A stretch of 11,259 nt of DNA, taken from positions 1-11,259 of the forward strand of contig SDVU01000705.1 in assembly GCA_016256075.1 (NCBI GenBank), in the 5' to 3' direction. Origin of the DNA: Dictyocoela muelleri (Eukaryota > Microsporidia). The notes beneath the pieces are model-generated. The model did no database searches. It saw nothing but the letters and a program-made list of their open reading frames with translations, and had not been told where the DNA came from. A program made the translations under genes and the position numbers. This document shows positions 1 to 7,269 of this stretch, piece after piece (position 1 is the first letter of the stretch; the number at the start of each line of letters is the position of its first letter).

Positions 1-103
1 AATCACAATATTTTGATAACACACAACCACTAGAAATTCTACATTTCTAATCTTCTAACTCACTAATCATATTGTATTTAATATTATTACATCCAACAGG
101 AGG

Positions 104-206
104 TATATTTTTTCTCTCATAATCTTTTTTCTTAAAATTTTCTATTCTGGAACTCTGCTCTTGAATCGGAAAATTTTAATAAAAAAGCTTATGAGAGAAA
201 AAATAC
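104..206. repeat. Long hairpin / inverted repeat, 44-base arms
   Basis: The arms at 104-147 and 163-206 are reverse complements with only a few mismatches, separated by a 15-base spacer. Both arms contain the TATGAGAGAAAAAATA-type core (right arm strand). Similarity seems to fade outward, so the true ends of the repeat are unclear and it could be the inner part of a small non-autonomous inverted-repeat transposon. No flanking target duplication was found. The arms are well above what AT-rich chance pairing would give, because they include several G and C positions that match. Confidence 0.7.
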
Positions 207-296
207 TTCTTATTATAGAACAATATAATAATCTCAAATATTATTTTAGCGTCTTCTAAGTTATTTCCTATAGGTATTTAGCTGGGGACGGATTAA

Positions 297-617
297 ATAT
301 TTAGTATCAAATATTGTGTTTTTATAATATTTATTCACTCATCAGCCAAGACTAATAGTAATAAAATTTCCGGTACTTTATTAAAATTCAGATATAAACT
401 AAATAAAAGCTATAGAATAACTGATCTAGAATTCTCAATTTCAACAACCTCAGAATGTCTCCAATTGATAAACCATGTGCTGATACTTTACACTAGTTTT
501 TCTCAAAGAAATACCAAAGGATACTTTGGGTCTCTAAAATACTTCGGATTTTCTTATTTTTTTGAGTTTAGTGGGGCCCTAACTAGTTCTTGTAAGTACG
601 TTGATATTTTTTTTTAA
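297..617 (+). other. ATG-less open frame of 106 codons, unknown
   Basis: This frame is free of stop codons from 297 to the TAA at 615-617 but contains no methionine codon at all. In DNA this AT-rich such a run is unlikely by chance, though not impossible across six frames. The translation is rich in Ser, Phe, Leu and Tyr and resembles nothing I can name. The opposite strand is interrupted in every frame I read, although parts of it also look protein-like (for example a run reading YLQELVRAPLNSKK near the right side). It is either a remnant of a gene whose start lies beyond recognition, an antisense shadow of a decayed minus-strand gene, or chance. Confidence 0.25.
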
Positions 618-928
618 ATGCATAATTCTCTTAAGTTTCAATAATTTTATTCGATAACCCATTACACCAAAATTATATAAACACTTTTATATAAATTCAT
701 TTTCTTTTAATTTATCAATGCTATGATATAATCATTTAAGTTTATTCTAGATAAAAATACCAATTTTTGTAATTTCAATATTTTCATGATTATTCAAATA
801 ATTTCACTTCGGTTTGCTATGCTTTAAAAAATATTTTTATGACAGTAAAACAAGTCCAACTCTATAAAAATATAAAAAGAAAATGTGGTATTCTAGTAAA
901 ATCCCATAATAAATATGTAAAATGCAAA
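618..928. other. AT-rich stretch, nothing recognised
   Basis: I see no convincing gene, RNA or repeat here. A 34-codon open frame starts at 839 and stops inside the palindrome that follows (941-943); it encodes a Lys-rich peptide with the pair of cysteines CG and KCKK but is too short and featureless to call. Confidence 0.5.
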
Positions 929-987
929 AAGTGGATTAATTAAAATGCAATTAACACTCTGTTAATTACATTTTAATTAATCACTTA
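929..987. repeat. Near-perfect palindrome with 3-base loop
   Basis: Arms 934-956 and 960-982 are 23 bases each with a single mismatch (C at 948 against T on the other arm) around the loop CTC at 957-959. Pairing extends to about 929 and 987 with one bulged G. The core of each arm is GATTAATTAAAATG. This would extrude as a cruciform or fold as an RNA hairpin. Its role is unknown; it could be a relic of a foldback insertion or a recombination product. Confidence 0.85.
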
Positions 988-1394
988 AAGCTATAAAAAG
1001 ATTGCCATTCTGATATGTGTGATGTTTATTAAAAAAGATTACAATAATAACAATAATTATAATAGTGTTAACCTTAAGCATTACACCACGATAGCGCGAG
1101 GAGAACACAGGAATTCCCGGAAACTTTGAAGTTAAGAGATTATTGAATAATATTACGATTTAGTCATATTCCGGCTCGAAACCTCCGAAACAAATTTATT
1201 TTTACAGAATATGTCGAGGTATAACTGAAAAATTTGGTTTTCATTAGGGTTATTTACCATCTCCTTTAGAGGAAATGATTGTATTTAAGAGAAAACTACA
1301 CAATTTTTATTAGAATAAACGTAAAACCACAATCTAATTCAGATATAATCACAAAAATATTTTTTTGAGGTTTATAGAATTTTGTAAAAATTAT
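988..1394. other. AT-rich intergenic stretch, slightly GC-richer patch at 1088-1190
   Basis: Only short open frames on either strand. A patch around 1088-1190 is less AT-rich than its surroundings (for example GCGCGAGGAGAACACAGG), as is usual for the mobile-element debris further right, but I could not match it to the other repeats in the window. Confidence 0.4.
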
Positions 1395-1399
1395 TATGG

Positions 1400-1435
1400 T
1401 TATAAACAAATATGTGTCCCGATTTTACGCTTTTT
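1400..1435. repeat. Fragment of the dispersed 'CGCGATTTTAAGC' repeat
   Basis: The segment CGATTTTACGCTTTTTTGAA followed by ATAAGAA matches 10949-10976 (CGATTTTAAGCTTATTTGAA then ATAAGAA) with two differences, in the same orientation. The upstream ATATGTGTCC loosely matches the CTATGTATTTATCTCG before the right-hand copy. Similarity decays quickly on both sides. This is most likely a third, short and older copy of the repeat that forms the inverted arms at 9945-10046 and 10938-11063. Confidence 0.55.
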
Positions 1436-1578
1436 TGAAATAAGAACTATGTAATTTTCTCTTAAAGATGACGATTTAATATTTTTTATGTAGGTAGGTC
1501 TTAATAAACGCGGGAATGATCCAATAAGACAAAAAAAATCTTTTTTGAATTTTTTAAAATATGATTTCGTTCATTTAA

Positions 1579-2389
1579 TTAAATTGTAATATTTTTAACA
1601 TTTTTGGAGTCCGAGGAAATTTTAAATATGAAAAAGGGATCCACACATCAAAAAACTTTGATACCACTGTTTTACACAAAAAAAAACTTATTGAGAAAAA
1701 TCCCTATAATAAAATTAACAAAATCATAAAAACTGGTTTTGACGAAGCACCACCCAAAATAATTAATAAACATAAAAACAAACTGAATTAAAATTACTTA
1801 AAAATAAATATCAAGATGAAAATATCTTAAAGAGAAATAAGAGTATAAAAAACATATTTTATAAAATAAATGATCTTATATATATAAAAGGGATATGAAC
1901 TCAAAAAAGTCTTTACGATGTTTCCTATGGTATTTTAAAACTTTATAATGACGCACAAACAATAACATACCCCAATGAAAAAAAAACTAAAATGAAAGCC
2001 AATAATAGATCTAACAACTCCTATTTGGTAGCTCATATGTCATGCCTAGGGACTATTTCTGACAATCAAATTAATAGTATAAAATATAAATTTCTTTACT
2101 ATTAATTGTTCTCCATTGAAGTAAAATCATTATTGTTTAATTAATCAAAAACCCTTAAAAAGAAATCTTATTTAATAAATTGAACATTTTCAAATGGAAA
2201 TTCTTAAATATTTAATTTTTAACAAAAAGAGTTCTAAAGAAAGTAAAATAAAATAAAATCTTCTTAAACAAAATGTTCCCGGAAGAATTTAAATTAAAAT
2301 ATAAGAAAGATTCCCGTGAAACTAAAGGAAATGCACCCAGGCAGAATAGAGGACTGCGCCACAACAATAATGATAAAAATCTTTACTAA
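1579..2389 (+). pseudogene. Decayed protein-coding region, unknown family
   Basis: Three stretches on the plus strand have unusually long open frames with ordinary-looking protein composition: about 1579-1791, about 1776-2106 and about 2150-2389. They lie in different frames and carry several interruptions. Recognisable phrases include TGFDEAPPKIINKHKN, SLYDVSYGILKLYNDAQT, and MFPEEFKLKYKKDSRET (the last from an ATG at 2273). Base composition is less AT-rich than the flanks, as expected for former coding DNA. I do not recognise the family: it may be a lineage-specific host gene or the protein of a mobile element. It lies in the same orientation as the synthetase and ends about 470 bases upstream of it. 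Confidence 0.4.
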
Positions 2390-2631
2390 TTTTTTTTATT
2401 TAAAGACAGTCCATTCCGGAGGCATGTAAAAAACAATTATTAATTTTTAGTCAACAACTAATAATTGATTAATTTTATTATTTTATGTCTAAAATTTTTA
2501 TTATAAACTTATTAATTTAACGACATTAAACTACTTAATAGATTATTTCGATTCCATAAATTAAAAATTTATTATCTAAAAAAATAATTTTTAAAATAAA
2601 ATTAATAAAAGATATAATTTAAATTTTATAA
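2390..2631. other. Very AT-rich spacer, nothing recognised
   Basis: No open frame, RNA gene or clear repeat. The first 40 bases include a less AT-rich patch (CAGTCCATTCCGGAGGCATG) that may belong to the decayed coding region on its left. Confidence 0.5.
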
Positions 2632-2815
2632 ACGTCAAAATAAAAATTTAAATTAATTTAAACATCAAAGTTAAATAAAAAATTTATGTCATTAAAAACA
2701 TCAAATTTAATAAAAAATCAATTAACCATCAAAGTTAAATAAAAAAATCAATTAATCTATGAAAAAACATCAAAGTCAATTAAAAACAATTATCAAAAAC
2801 ATCAAAAAAAATCAA
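2632..2815. repeat. Degenerate CATCAAAG repeats upstream of the synthetase gene
   Basis: The octamer CATCAAAG occurs at 2663, 2727 and 2768, with one-base variants CATCAAAT at 2699 and CATCAAAA at 2800, and looser forms at 2634 and 2791. Between them recur TTAAATAAAAAA and ATCAATTAA. Spacing is irregular (about 23-41 bases), so this is a decayed tandem array rather than a clean satellite. It ends about 45 bases before the start codon, so it could affect transcription of the gene, but it is equally consistent with neutral slippage in AT-rich DNA. Confidence 0.55.
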
Positions 2816-2850
2816 AAATCAAAATAAATCTATAAATAATAATAAAAATT

Positions 2851-2862
2851 GAATCCCACATG
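2851..2862 (+). promoter_or_regulatory. CCC start-proximal motif (microsporidian type)
   Basis: A CCC triplet at 2855-2857 lies two bases before the ATG at 2860, inside a long run of almost pure A/T. Microsporidian genes are known to carry CCC-like or GGG-like motifs within a few bases of the start codon, linked to very short 5' untranslated regions. The motif supports this ATG as the real start; an in-frame TAA at 2833-2835 also rules out an upstream extension. Confidence 0.6.
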
Positions 2863-5010
2863 ACGATAAAAATAAGAATCGAAAATAAAGAATATTCATT
2901 CCCAGTCAAAACAAAACCTCTTGAAATTTCAAAACAATTGAAAATTCATGCAATTGCTTGTAAAGGTAACGGGAAGTTAATGGATTTAACAGTTGAACTA
3001 ACTCATGATCTGCATAATCAAATCAACGATTTAAAAAATTGCATAAACAATGAAACTATAAAAAAGAAATCAAGCATGAATGAAAATGCAAATGAAATAT
3101 TTGATCTGGAGTTTCTTGACTTTGAACAAGCCAAAAACGTATTCTGGCATTCATCAGCACATATACTTGGTTGTGCCGTTACGAGACTTTTCAAATGTCG
3201 ACTTTTAAATGGTCCACCAACTGAAAGTGGTTTTTATTATGATATTGAACATGAGCCATTCACAAGTGATGATATAAGATTGATTGAAAGTGAAATGAGG
3301 AAAATTGTAAGTCAAAAAATCGATTTTGTCAAACAATATTATTCAAAAGCTGAATTATTAAATTTGTTTAAAGACAATCCGCATAAAATGAGATACATAA
3401 ATAAATATGTTAAAGAGAGAAGCAGTGTTTATGCTATTGGTGATTGGATTGATTTTTGTGAAGGACCTCATGTTGTTAATACGAGTATTGTCAAAAGTAT
3501 AAAAATAACACATTACGGATCTATTGTTAAAGATCTTGATGATAATGAAAAAAATAACAATGACAAAAAATCGTCATTTCAAAGAATATCGGGAATAGCT
3601 TTTCCTTCCCAATCATTAATGGATGAATACGAAAAATTTATAAAACACGCCAAAGAAAATGATCATAGAAAATTAGGCCTAGAACATAATTTATTCTTTT
3701 TCAATGATTTATCACCAGGATCATGTTTTTTTCTACCTAAAGGTGCCTTTATTTACAACAAGTTGATTGAATTTTTAAGAATTTTATATCGCAAGAATGG
3801 ATTTAAGGAAGTTATTACGCCAAACATGTACCAGACTAAACTTTGGGAGACTTCTGGTCATTTACAGAATTACAGGGAAAACATGTTTATGATCGAAGAT
3901 TTTGAAATTGTCAATGAAATTCAAAATAATGATGATTCGAATAATCAAACTAACGTAGTTGATACTTCTGAAAAGATTCAATATGCTCTAAAGCCAATGA
4001 ATTGTCCTGGACATTGTTTAATGTTTAAGTCATCAGAACGATCATTTCGAGATCTTCCAATAAGATTTGCTGATTTTGGTGTTCTCCACAGAAACGAATT
4101 GAGTGGAACATTATCTGGTTTAACTCGTGTCAGACGTTTCCAACAGGATGACGCTCATATTTTTTGTGCTTTTGATCAAATTGAAGAAGAAATTCAAAAT
4201 TGTTTGAAATTCCTGAGTGAGGTTTACAATGTTTTTAACTTTTCATTTAAAGTTTTTCTCAGCACACGCCCCAAAGAATTTATTGGAAGTCTTGATGACT
4301 GGGAAAGAGCAGAAGAAAAATTAAAAATGGCATTAACAAAAAGTAATTTAAAATTTGAAATTAACGAAGGTGATGGTGCTTTTTACGGACCGAAAATTGA
4401 TATCATTCTAAAAGATGCATTTAAAAGAGAAATACAATGTGGAACAATACAATTAGATTTTCAATTACCAATGCGCTTTGAATTAAAATTTAAATCTCCG
4501 ATAGGATATGAACGACCAGTTATTATTCACCGAGCCATTTTTGGAAGTTTAGAACGATTTATTGCAATTCTTCTTGAAAGTTATGGAAAAAGATTACCTC
4601 TTTGGTTATCACCAAATCAAATTGCCGTTATCACGATTCCACCTAAGAAAGATATCAAATTGAAAAATGACAATAAAGATGATCAAAAATTAATTATTGA
4701 AAATAAAGTTGCTGATTTATCAATAATAAAAAATAAAATTGATCCAATTGATGATAACGAATCGTTATATGAAGAATATTTATATAATCTTAAACAAACC
4801 TTATTCAATTTTGAAGTATCTTTCTTAAACGATGATTTGTCAGTCAACAAACGAGTATTAAAAGCCGAAAAAGCGGGATTTAATTATATAATTTTTGTTG
4901 GTATGAAAGAAGTAATGAGTGGCACTGTTGATGTTAGAGGAAGAGGTCCAGTTACTCTTGATAATTTTATTAAGGAAATTGAAGAGAAAGTTAAAAATTG
5001 GAAGGAATAA
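2860..5010 (+). CDS. Threonyl-tRNA synthetase, cytosolic type
   Basis: This class II synthetase joins threonine to tRNA(Thr) using ATP and proofreads serine. The 716 residues show the standard order. A TGS domain lies at about 1-65. The second editing (SAD) domain at about 90-225 has the HxxxH pair H97/H101 and C200/H204 in CEGPH, so editing looks intact. The class II core has motif 1 near 295-322, motif 2 near 402-433 with R411 in HRNE, and motif 3 near 560-572 with GSLERF and R566. Catalytic zinc ligands C382 (MNCPGH), H433 and H557 are present. The anticodon-binding domain runs from about 583 to the end. The TGS domain starts at residue 2, so there is no N-terminal extension or targeting peptide. 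Low-complexity Asn/Asp/Lys inserts sit at about 347-372, 226-238 and 596-636. No intron or break is seen. Codon use is strongly AT-biased like the surroundings. Confidence 0.97.
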   Translation: MTIKIRIENKEYSFPVKTKPLEISKQLKIHAIACKGNGKLMDLTVELTHDLHNQINDLKNCINNETIKKKSSMNENANEIFDLEFLDFEQAKNVFWHSSAHILGCAVTRLFKCRLLNGPPTESGFYYDIEHEPFTSDDIRLIESEMRKIVSQKIDFVKQYYSKAELLNLFKDNPHKMRYINKYVKERSSVYAIGDWIDFCEGPHVVNTSIVKSIKITHYGSIVKDLDDNEKNNNDKKSSFQRISGIAFPSQSLMDEYEKFIKHAKENDHRKLGLEHNLFFFNDLSPGSCFFLPKGAFIYNKLIEFLRILYRKNGFKEVITPNMYQTKLWETSGHLQNYRENMFMIEDFEIVNEIQNNDDSNNQTNVVDTSEKIQYALKPMNCPGHCLMFKSSERSFRDLPIRFADFGVLHRNELSGTLSGLTRVRRFQQDDAHIFCAFDQIEEEIQNCLKFLSEVYNVFNFSFKVFLSTRPKEFIGSLDDWERAEEKLKMALTKSNLKFEINEGDGAFYGPKIDIILKDAFKREIQCGTIQLDFQLPMRFELKFKSPIGYERPVIIHRAIFGSLERFIAILLESYGKRLPLWLSPNQIAVITIPPKKDIKLKNDNKDDQKLIIENKVADLSIIKNKIDPIDDNESLYEEYLYNLKQTLFNFEVSFLNDDLSVNKRVLKAEKAGFNYIIFVGMKEVMSGTVDVRGRGPVTLDNFIKEIEEKVKNWKE

Positions 5011-5011
5011 A
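5006..5011 (+). promoter_or_regulatory. AATAAA overlapping the stop codon
   Basis: The canonical polyadenylation hexamer AATAAA includes the TAA stop at 5008-5010. Polyadenylation signals near or over the stop codon are known from microsporidia, where 3' untranslated regions can be very short. In DNA this AT-rich AATAAA is frequent by chance, so its use is only a possibility. Confidence 0.35.
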
Positions 5012-5220
5012 TTGATTTAGTGAAAAATATTTTATTATTTTAACAATATTTTTGGTTGTGAGATTATTAAAACAAAATTTAGATTTTAAATTCATTATTT
5101 TAAATTTCTTAAGCATAATTAAAACCTTTTTTTTATAAAATTTGAAAATTTATCAATTGAAAATATATAATTTGAATATATTAACAAATTTTAAAGATTT
5201 CCTCGAAAAGACTAAGATCT

Positions 5221-5240
5221 AAAGATGCCAAAGCATCTTT
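5221..5240. other. Small perfect hairpin, 3' of the synthetase
   Basis: AAAGATGC at 5221-5228 pairs perfectly with GCATCTTT at 5233-5240 around the loop CAAA, followed by a short T run. It is 211 bases past the stop codon. A structured 3' end is possible, but the genome looks eukaryotic and bacterial-type termination should not be assumed. The arm resembles the AAAGATGCC/GGCATCTTT core of the inverted repeats at 10184-10229, so it may be a worn copy of the same element end. Confidence 0.5.
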
Positions 5241-5412
5241 TTATATTTTATCAAGGTTTGAATTTTAATAAAAATTTTCGTATCGAGCGTATTTTAAAAT
5301 ACCGATATTTAATAGCAAAATCATCTATTTTTTAAAAAAAACAACCATTTGATGATTGATAATTATAAAAAATTAAATTGAATATAAATTAAGTTTCCTA
5401 ATTAAACATAGT

Positions 5413-5673
5413 ATGGCTAAAGATGAAAAAAAAAGAATCTAGGAAAGAAAAAATCAATGAAAAATATTATTAAACAGAATCAACGACAAAAATATTCTTA
5501 AAACTTTTTAAAAAAATATTTATCTTAAATGTAATAATCCTGATTTATTGCACAAACATAGAAAAAGATATCCGAATGATAAAAATGAAAATATTGACTC
5601 TGGTACACCTTACCGCTATCACCGATAAGTCAAAAAATCATATAAAGACGTAGATCACAAAAAAATGAATTAA
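5413..5673 (+). pseudogene. Decayed coding remnant, unknown family
   Basis: One plus-strand frame from the ATG at 5413 to the TAA ending at 5673 reads like protein over most of its length but is interrupted a handful of times. The clearest part is about 5516-5625, with the phrases CNNPDLLHKHRKRYPND and NIDSGTPYRYHR. A further protein-like stretch in another frame follows to about 5765 (KYREVLCHERRKKVFR). I cannot assign a family; the basic, Asn-rich composition does not decide between a host gene and a mobile-element protein. No clear similarity to the decayed region upstream of the synthetase was seen. Confidence 0.35.
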
Positions 5674-5758
5674 TTTTTGTTAAGTCATGTTGTTGACGGG
5701 ATTTGAAATTTGATAAAAAAAAACTGAAATACAGAGAAGTTTTATGCCATGAACGGAG

Positions 5759-5887
5759 GAAGAAGGTTTTTAGGTGCGATTCAATAAAAGTGTTTAAAAA
5801 TCATTTATTATTAATTATCTATTATTAAACACTCACATGGTGCTTACCTCTCAAAATTAGTTTTTTTTCTACCCGAATACCTTCTTC
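5759..5887. repeat. Degenerate inverted repeat of about 130 bases
   Basis: GAAGAAGGTTTTTAGGT at 5759-5775 is the reverse complement, with about four mismatches, of 5871-5887. A second pair, AGTGTTTAA at 5789-5797 and TTAAACACT at 5825-5833, is perfect and lies inside it. The whole looks like a small worn foldback or miniature inverted-repeat element. No target duplication is evident. Confidence 0.45.
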
Positions 5888-6183
5888 GAATACATCTACT
5901 TGAGATGAAATTGGAACGTTGTGTGCAATATTTTTTATATTTATTTTTTATAATTTTTTTTTAATTCTCTTTTTTGGCAATTCCAATTTTCATTAATGTT
6001 TTAAAATTTGGGGTGGAAAATCGAATTATTCACCAAAATGGCATCTGTTTTTTGGCATTGGCAAAATCGATTTCCATTGGTAAAAATCGTTTGCTATTCC
6101 TCCTGTAATTCAACGAGTTATTTCAAAAATATTTTTTTTTCAATTTACTATCAAGGTAAAAATTTTAAGTCTTACGGGACTCT
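5888..6183. other. AT-rich spacer with a short direct duplication
   Basis: The segment CATTGGCAAAATCGATTTC at about 6055 is followed directly by CATTGGTAAAAATCGTTTG, a 19-base tandem duplication with several changes. The 63-codon open frame over this region begins with TTG rather than ATG and has no recognisable content, so no gene is called. Confidence 0.45.
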
Positions 6184-6357
6184 ATTAATCTTTTTTTAAT
6201 CAATCTTTTTTTAATTAATCTTATTTTTAATCAATCTTTTTTAATCAATCTTTTTTTAATCAATCTTTTTTTAGTCAATCTCATTTTTAATTAATCTTAT
6301 TTTTAATTGATCTTATTTTTTAATCATCTTATTTTTAATTAATCTCATTTTTAAATT
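6184..6357. repeat. Tandem array, 16-base unit
   Basis: About eleven imperfect head-to-tail copies of TTAATCAATCTTTTTT run across this interval, varying at the CAATC/TAATC and TTT/TAT positions. The left copies are the most uniform (CAATC type) and the right copies drift toward TTAATCTTATTTT. This is a minisatellite-like slippage product; no function is implied. Confidence 0.85.
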
Positions 6358-6395
6358 TGAAAATAGAGGATTATAATATTTATACTATGTTTATT

Positions 6396-6467
6396 AGCCA
6401 GATAGCTCACTGGTTAACACTCTTGAATGAAAAATTTAAGTATCGTGGTTCGAATTCCGCTTACATC
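6396..6467 (+). other. tRNA-like sequence with A and B boxes (SINE head or tRNA relic)
   Basis: TAGCTCACTGG at 6403-6413 is one base off the RNA polymerase III A box, and GGTTCGAATTCC at 6447-6458 closely matches the B box. The 44-base distance between box starts equals that of tRNA positions 8 and 52. An anticodon-like stem forms between 6422-6427 and 6435-6440 around a 7-base loop. The acceptor, D and T stems do not pair, and the loop lacks the usual U33. It is therefore not a working tRNA but a decayed tRNA gene or the head of a tRNA-derived SINE. A short hairpin at 6469-6487 (CTCTTTA/TAAAGAG) follows it. Confidence 0.55.
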
Positions 6468-6537
6468 ACTCTTTAATAAATAAAGAGGGAATGTTATTAA
6501 GCGGTCATAACTATATAATTATAGTATAATATACAGT

Positions 6538-6845
6538 TGTTCCAGTGTGGTATAGCTGATTAAGACTTGTTCTAATATGATAATGAAGCAGAAGGGACTC
6601 TTTTAGGTGTGGGGATGAGTGCGGCGAGGCATCTAGGCAAAAAGTAGTATAAATAAAAACTCATGAAAAGCCACTAATTAATTACATGTATCCTGCCGAG
6701 TCATTGATAAAACAAAGATCGCGTATACAGCTGGGCTTCTGGGTAGCTTATGAAATGACGTATTATTGGAACAGCGAGAACCAAAGGTCACATACCACGG
6801 TAGGAGACAACTCTCCGGGTTGGCAGCTATGGATGTTGTCAACAT
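6538..6845 (+). repeat. Dispersed repeat, copy A
   Basis: This less AT-rich stretch has a clear second copy at 9682-9945. Shared blocks include AGACTTGTTCTAATATG, AGAAGGGACTC and TAGGTG, CGGCGAGGCATC, GATCGCGTATACAGCTG, GAACCAAAGGTC and CAACTCTCCGG. It may begin with TGTT (6538) and end with AACA (6844), and has a TATAAATA box at about 6650. A worn solo LTR is therefore possible, as is a SINE body continuing from the tRNA-like sequence on its left. No flanking target duplication was found. Divergence from the second copy suggests considerable age. The short open frames that cross it (6678-6976) are not genes. Confidence 0.7.
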
Positions 6846-6857
6846 GTAATATATATA

Positions 6858-6876
6858 CAGTTCGACCTCGATTAGG
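6858..6876 (+). repeat. Left terminal inverted repeat of the pogo-type element
   Basis: It begins CAGT and contains ACCTCGATTAGG, which pairs with the right end. The TA immediately outside is the expected target-site duplication. Confidence 0.88.
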
Positions 6877-6973
6877 AGCACATTTTAGAAAAAAAGCGCC
6901 CAAAAAATCGAGTTTTTTGATTGGGGCGAGGTTTTTATTTTTGCGCATAAGAACCATTTTTATAAGAAATTTT

Positions 6974-7070
6974 TAGTACAGATTTTTATCAAAAATAGTG
7001 TTAAAGATTTTTTCAAAAATTGTTGGTGCAGATTTTTATCAAAAATTTTTGTTACAGATTTTTGTTTTAA
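6974..7070. repeat. Internal short tandem repeat in the pogo-type element
   Basis: ACAGATTTTTATCAAAAAT-like units of about 24-27 bases recur four times, with the second and fourth more diverged. They lie in the left subterminal region, beyond the 3' end of the transposase remnant. Confidence 0.6.
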
Positions 7071-7269
7071 AAAATTAAAATAAATTCTTCTCAATTTAAT
7101 TATTATATTTTTTTTCGATTTAATCCGTGAGCTTATTAAAAATCCATATTATCTCCTCCATTCTTAAATTATCTCAATTTTCATTTTCATTAATTCTTTA
7201 AGCTTTGAAGATGATAACTTTACAGCTATAGAGTGAAACATATCAAAATGAACTATTGCTGATTTTGCT

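Noticed and set aside
839-943. 34-codon open frame with ATG
   Set aside because: Too short, Lys-rich, no known motif, and its stop lies inside the palindrome; chance is a sufficient explanation.
2860-2920. Organelle targeting peptide on the synthetase
   Set aside because: The TGS domain begins at residue 2 and an in-frame stop lies 27 bases upstream of the ATG, leaving no room for a presequence.
5221-5240. Bacterial-type intrinsic terminator
   Set aside because: The stem and T run fit formally, but the gene structure and repeats indicate a eukaryotic nuclear genome, and the stem is AT-rich and far from the stop codon.
6008-6199. 63-codon open frame on the plus strand
   Set aside because: It starts at TTG rather than ATG, runs into the tandem T-rich array and encodes low-information sequence with no recognisable motif.
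6396-6467. A functional tRNA gene
   Set aside because: The pol III boxes are present but the acceptor, D and T stems do not pair and the B box has an extra base, so it is kept only as a tRNA-like relic.
6549-6570. A second A-box-like sequence (TATAGCTGATTAAG)
   Set aside because: The D-loop GG is missing and no B box follows at tRNA spacing.
6678-6976. Three overlapping open frames of 64-96 codons on both strands
   Set aside because: They lie across dispersed repeat copy A and the left end of the pogo-type element and overlap each other on opposite strands. They are explained by the less AT-rich repeat, not by genes.
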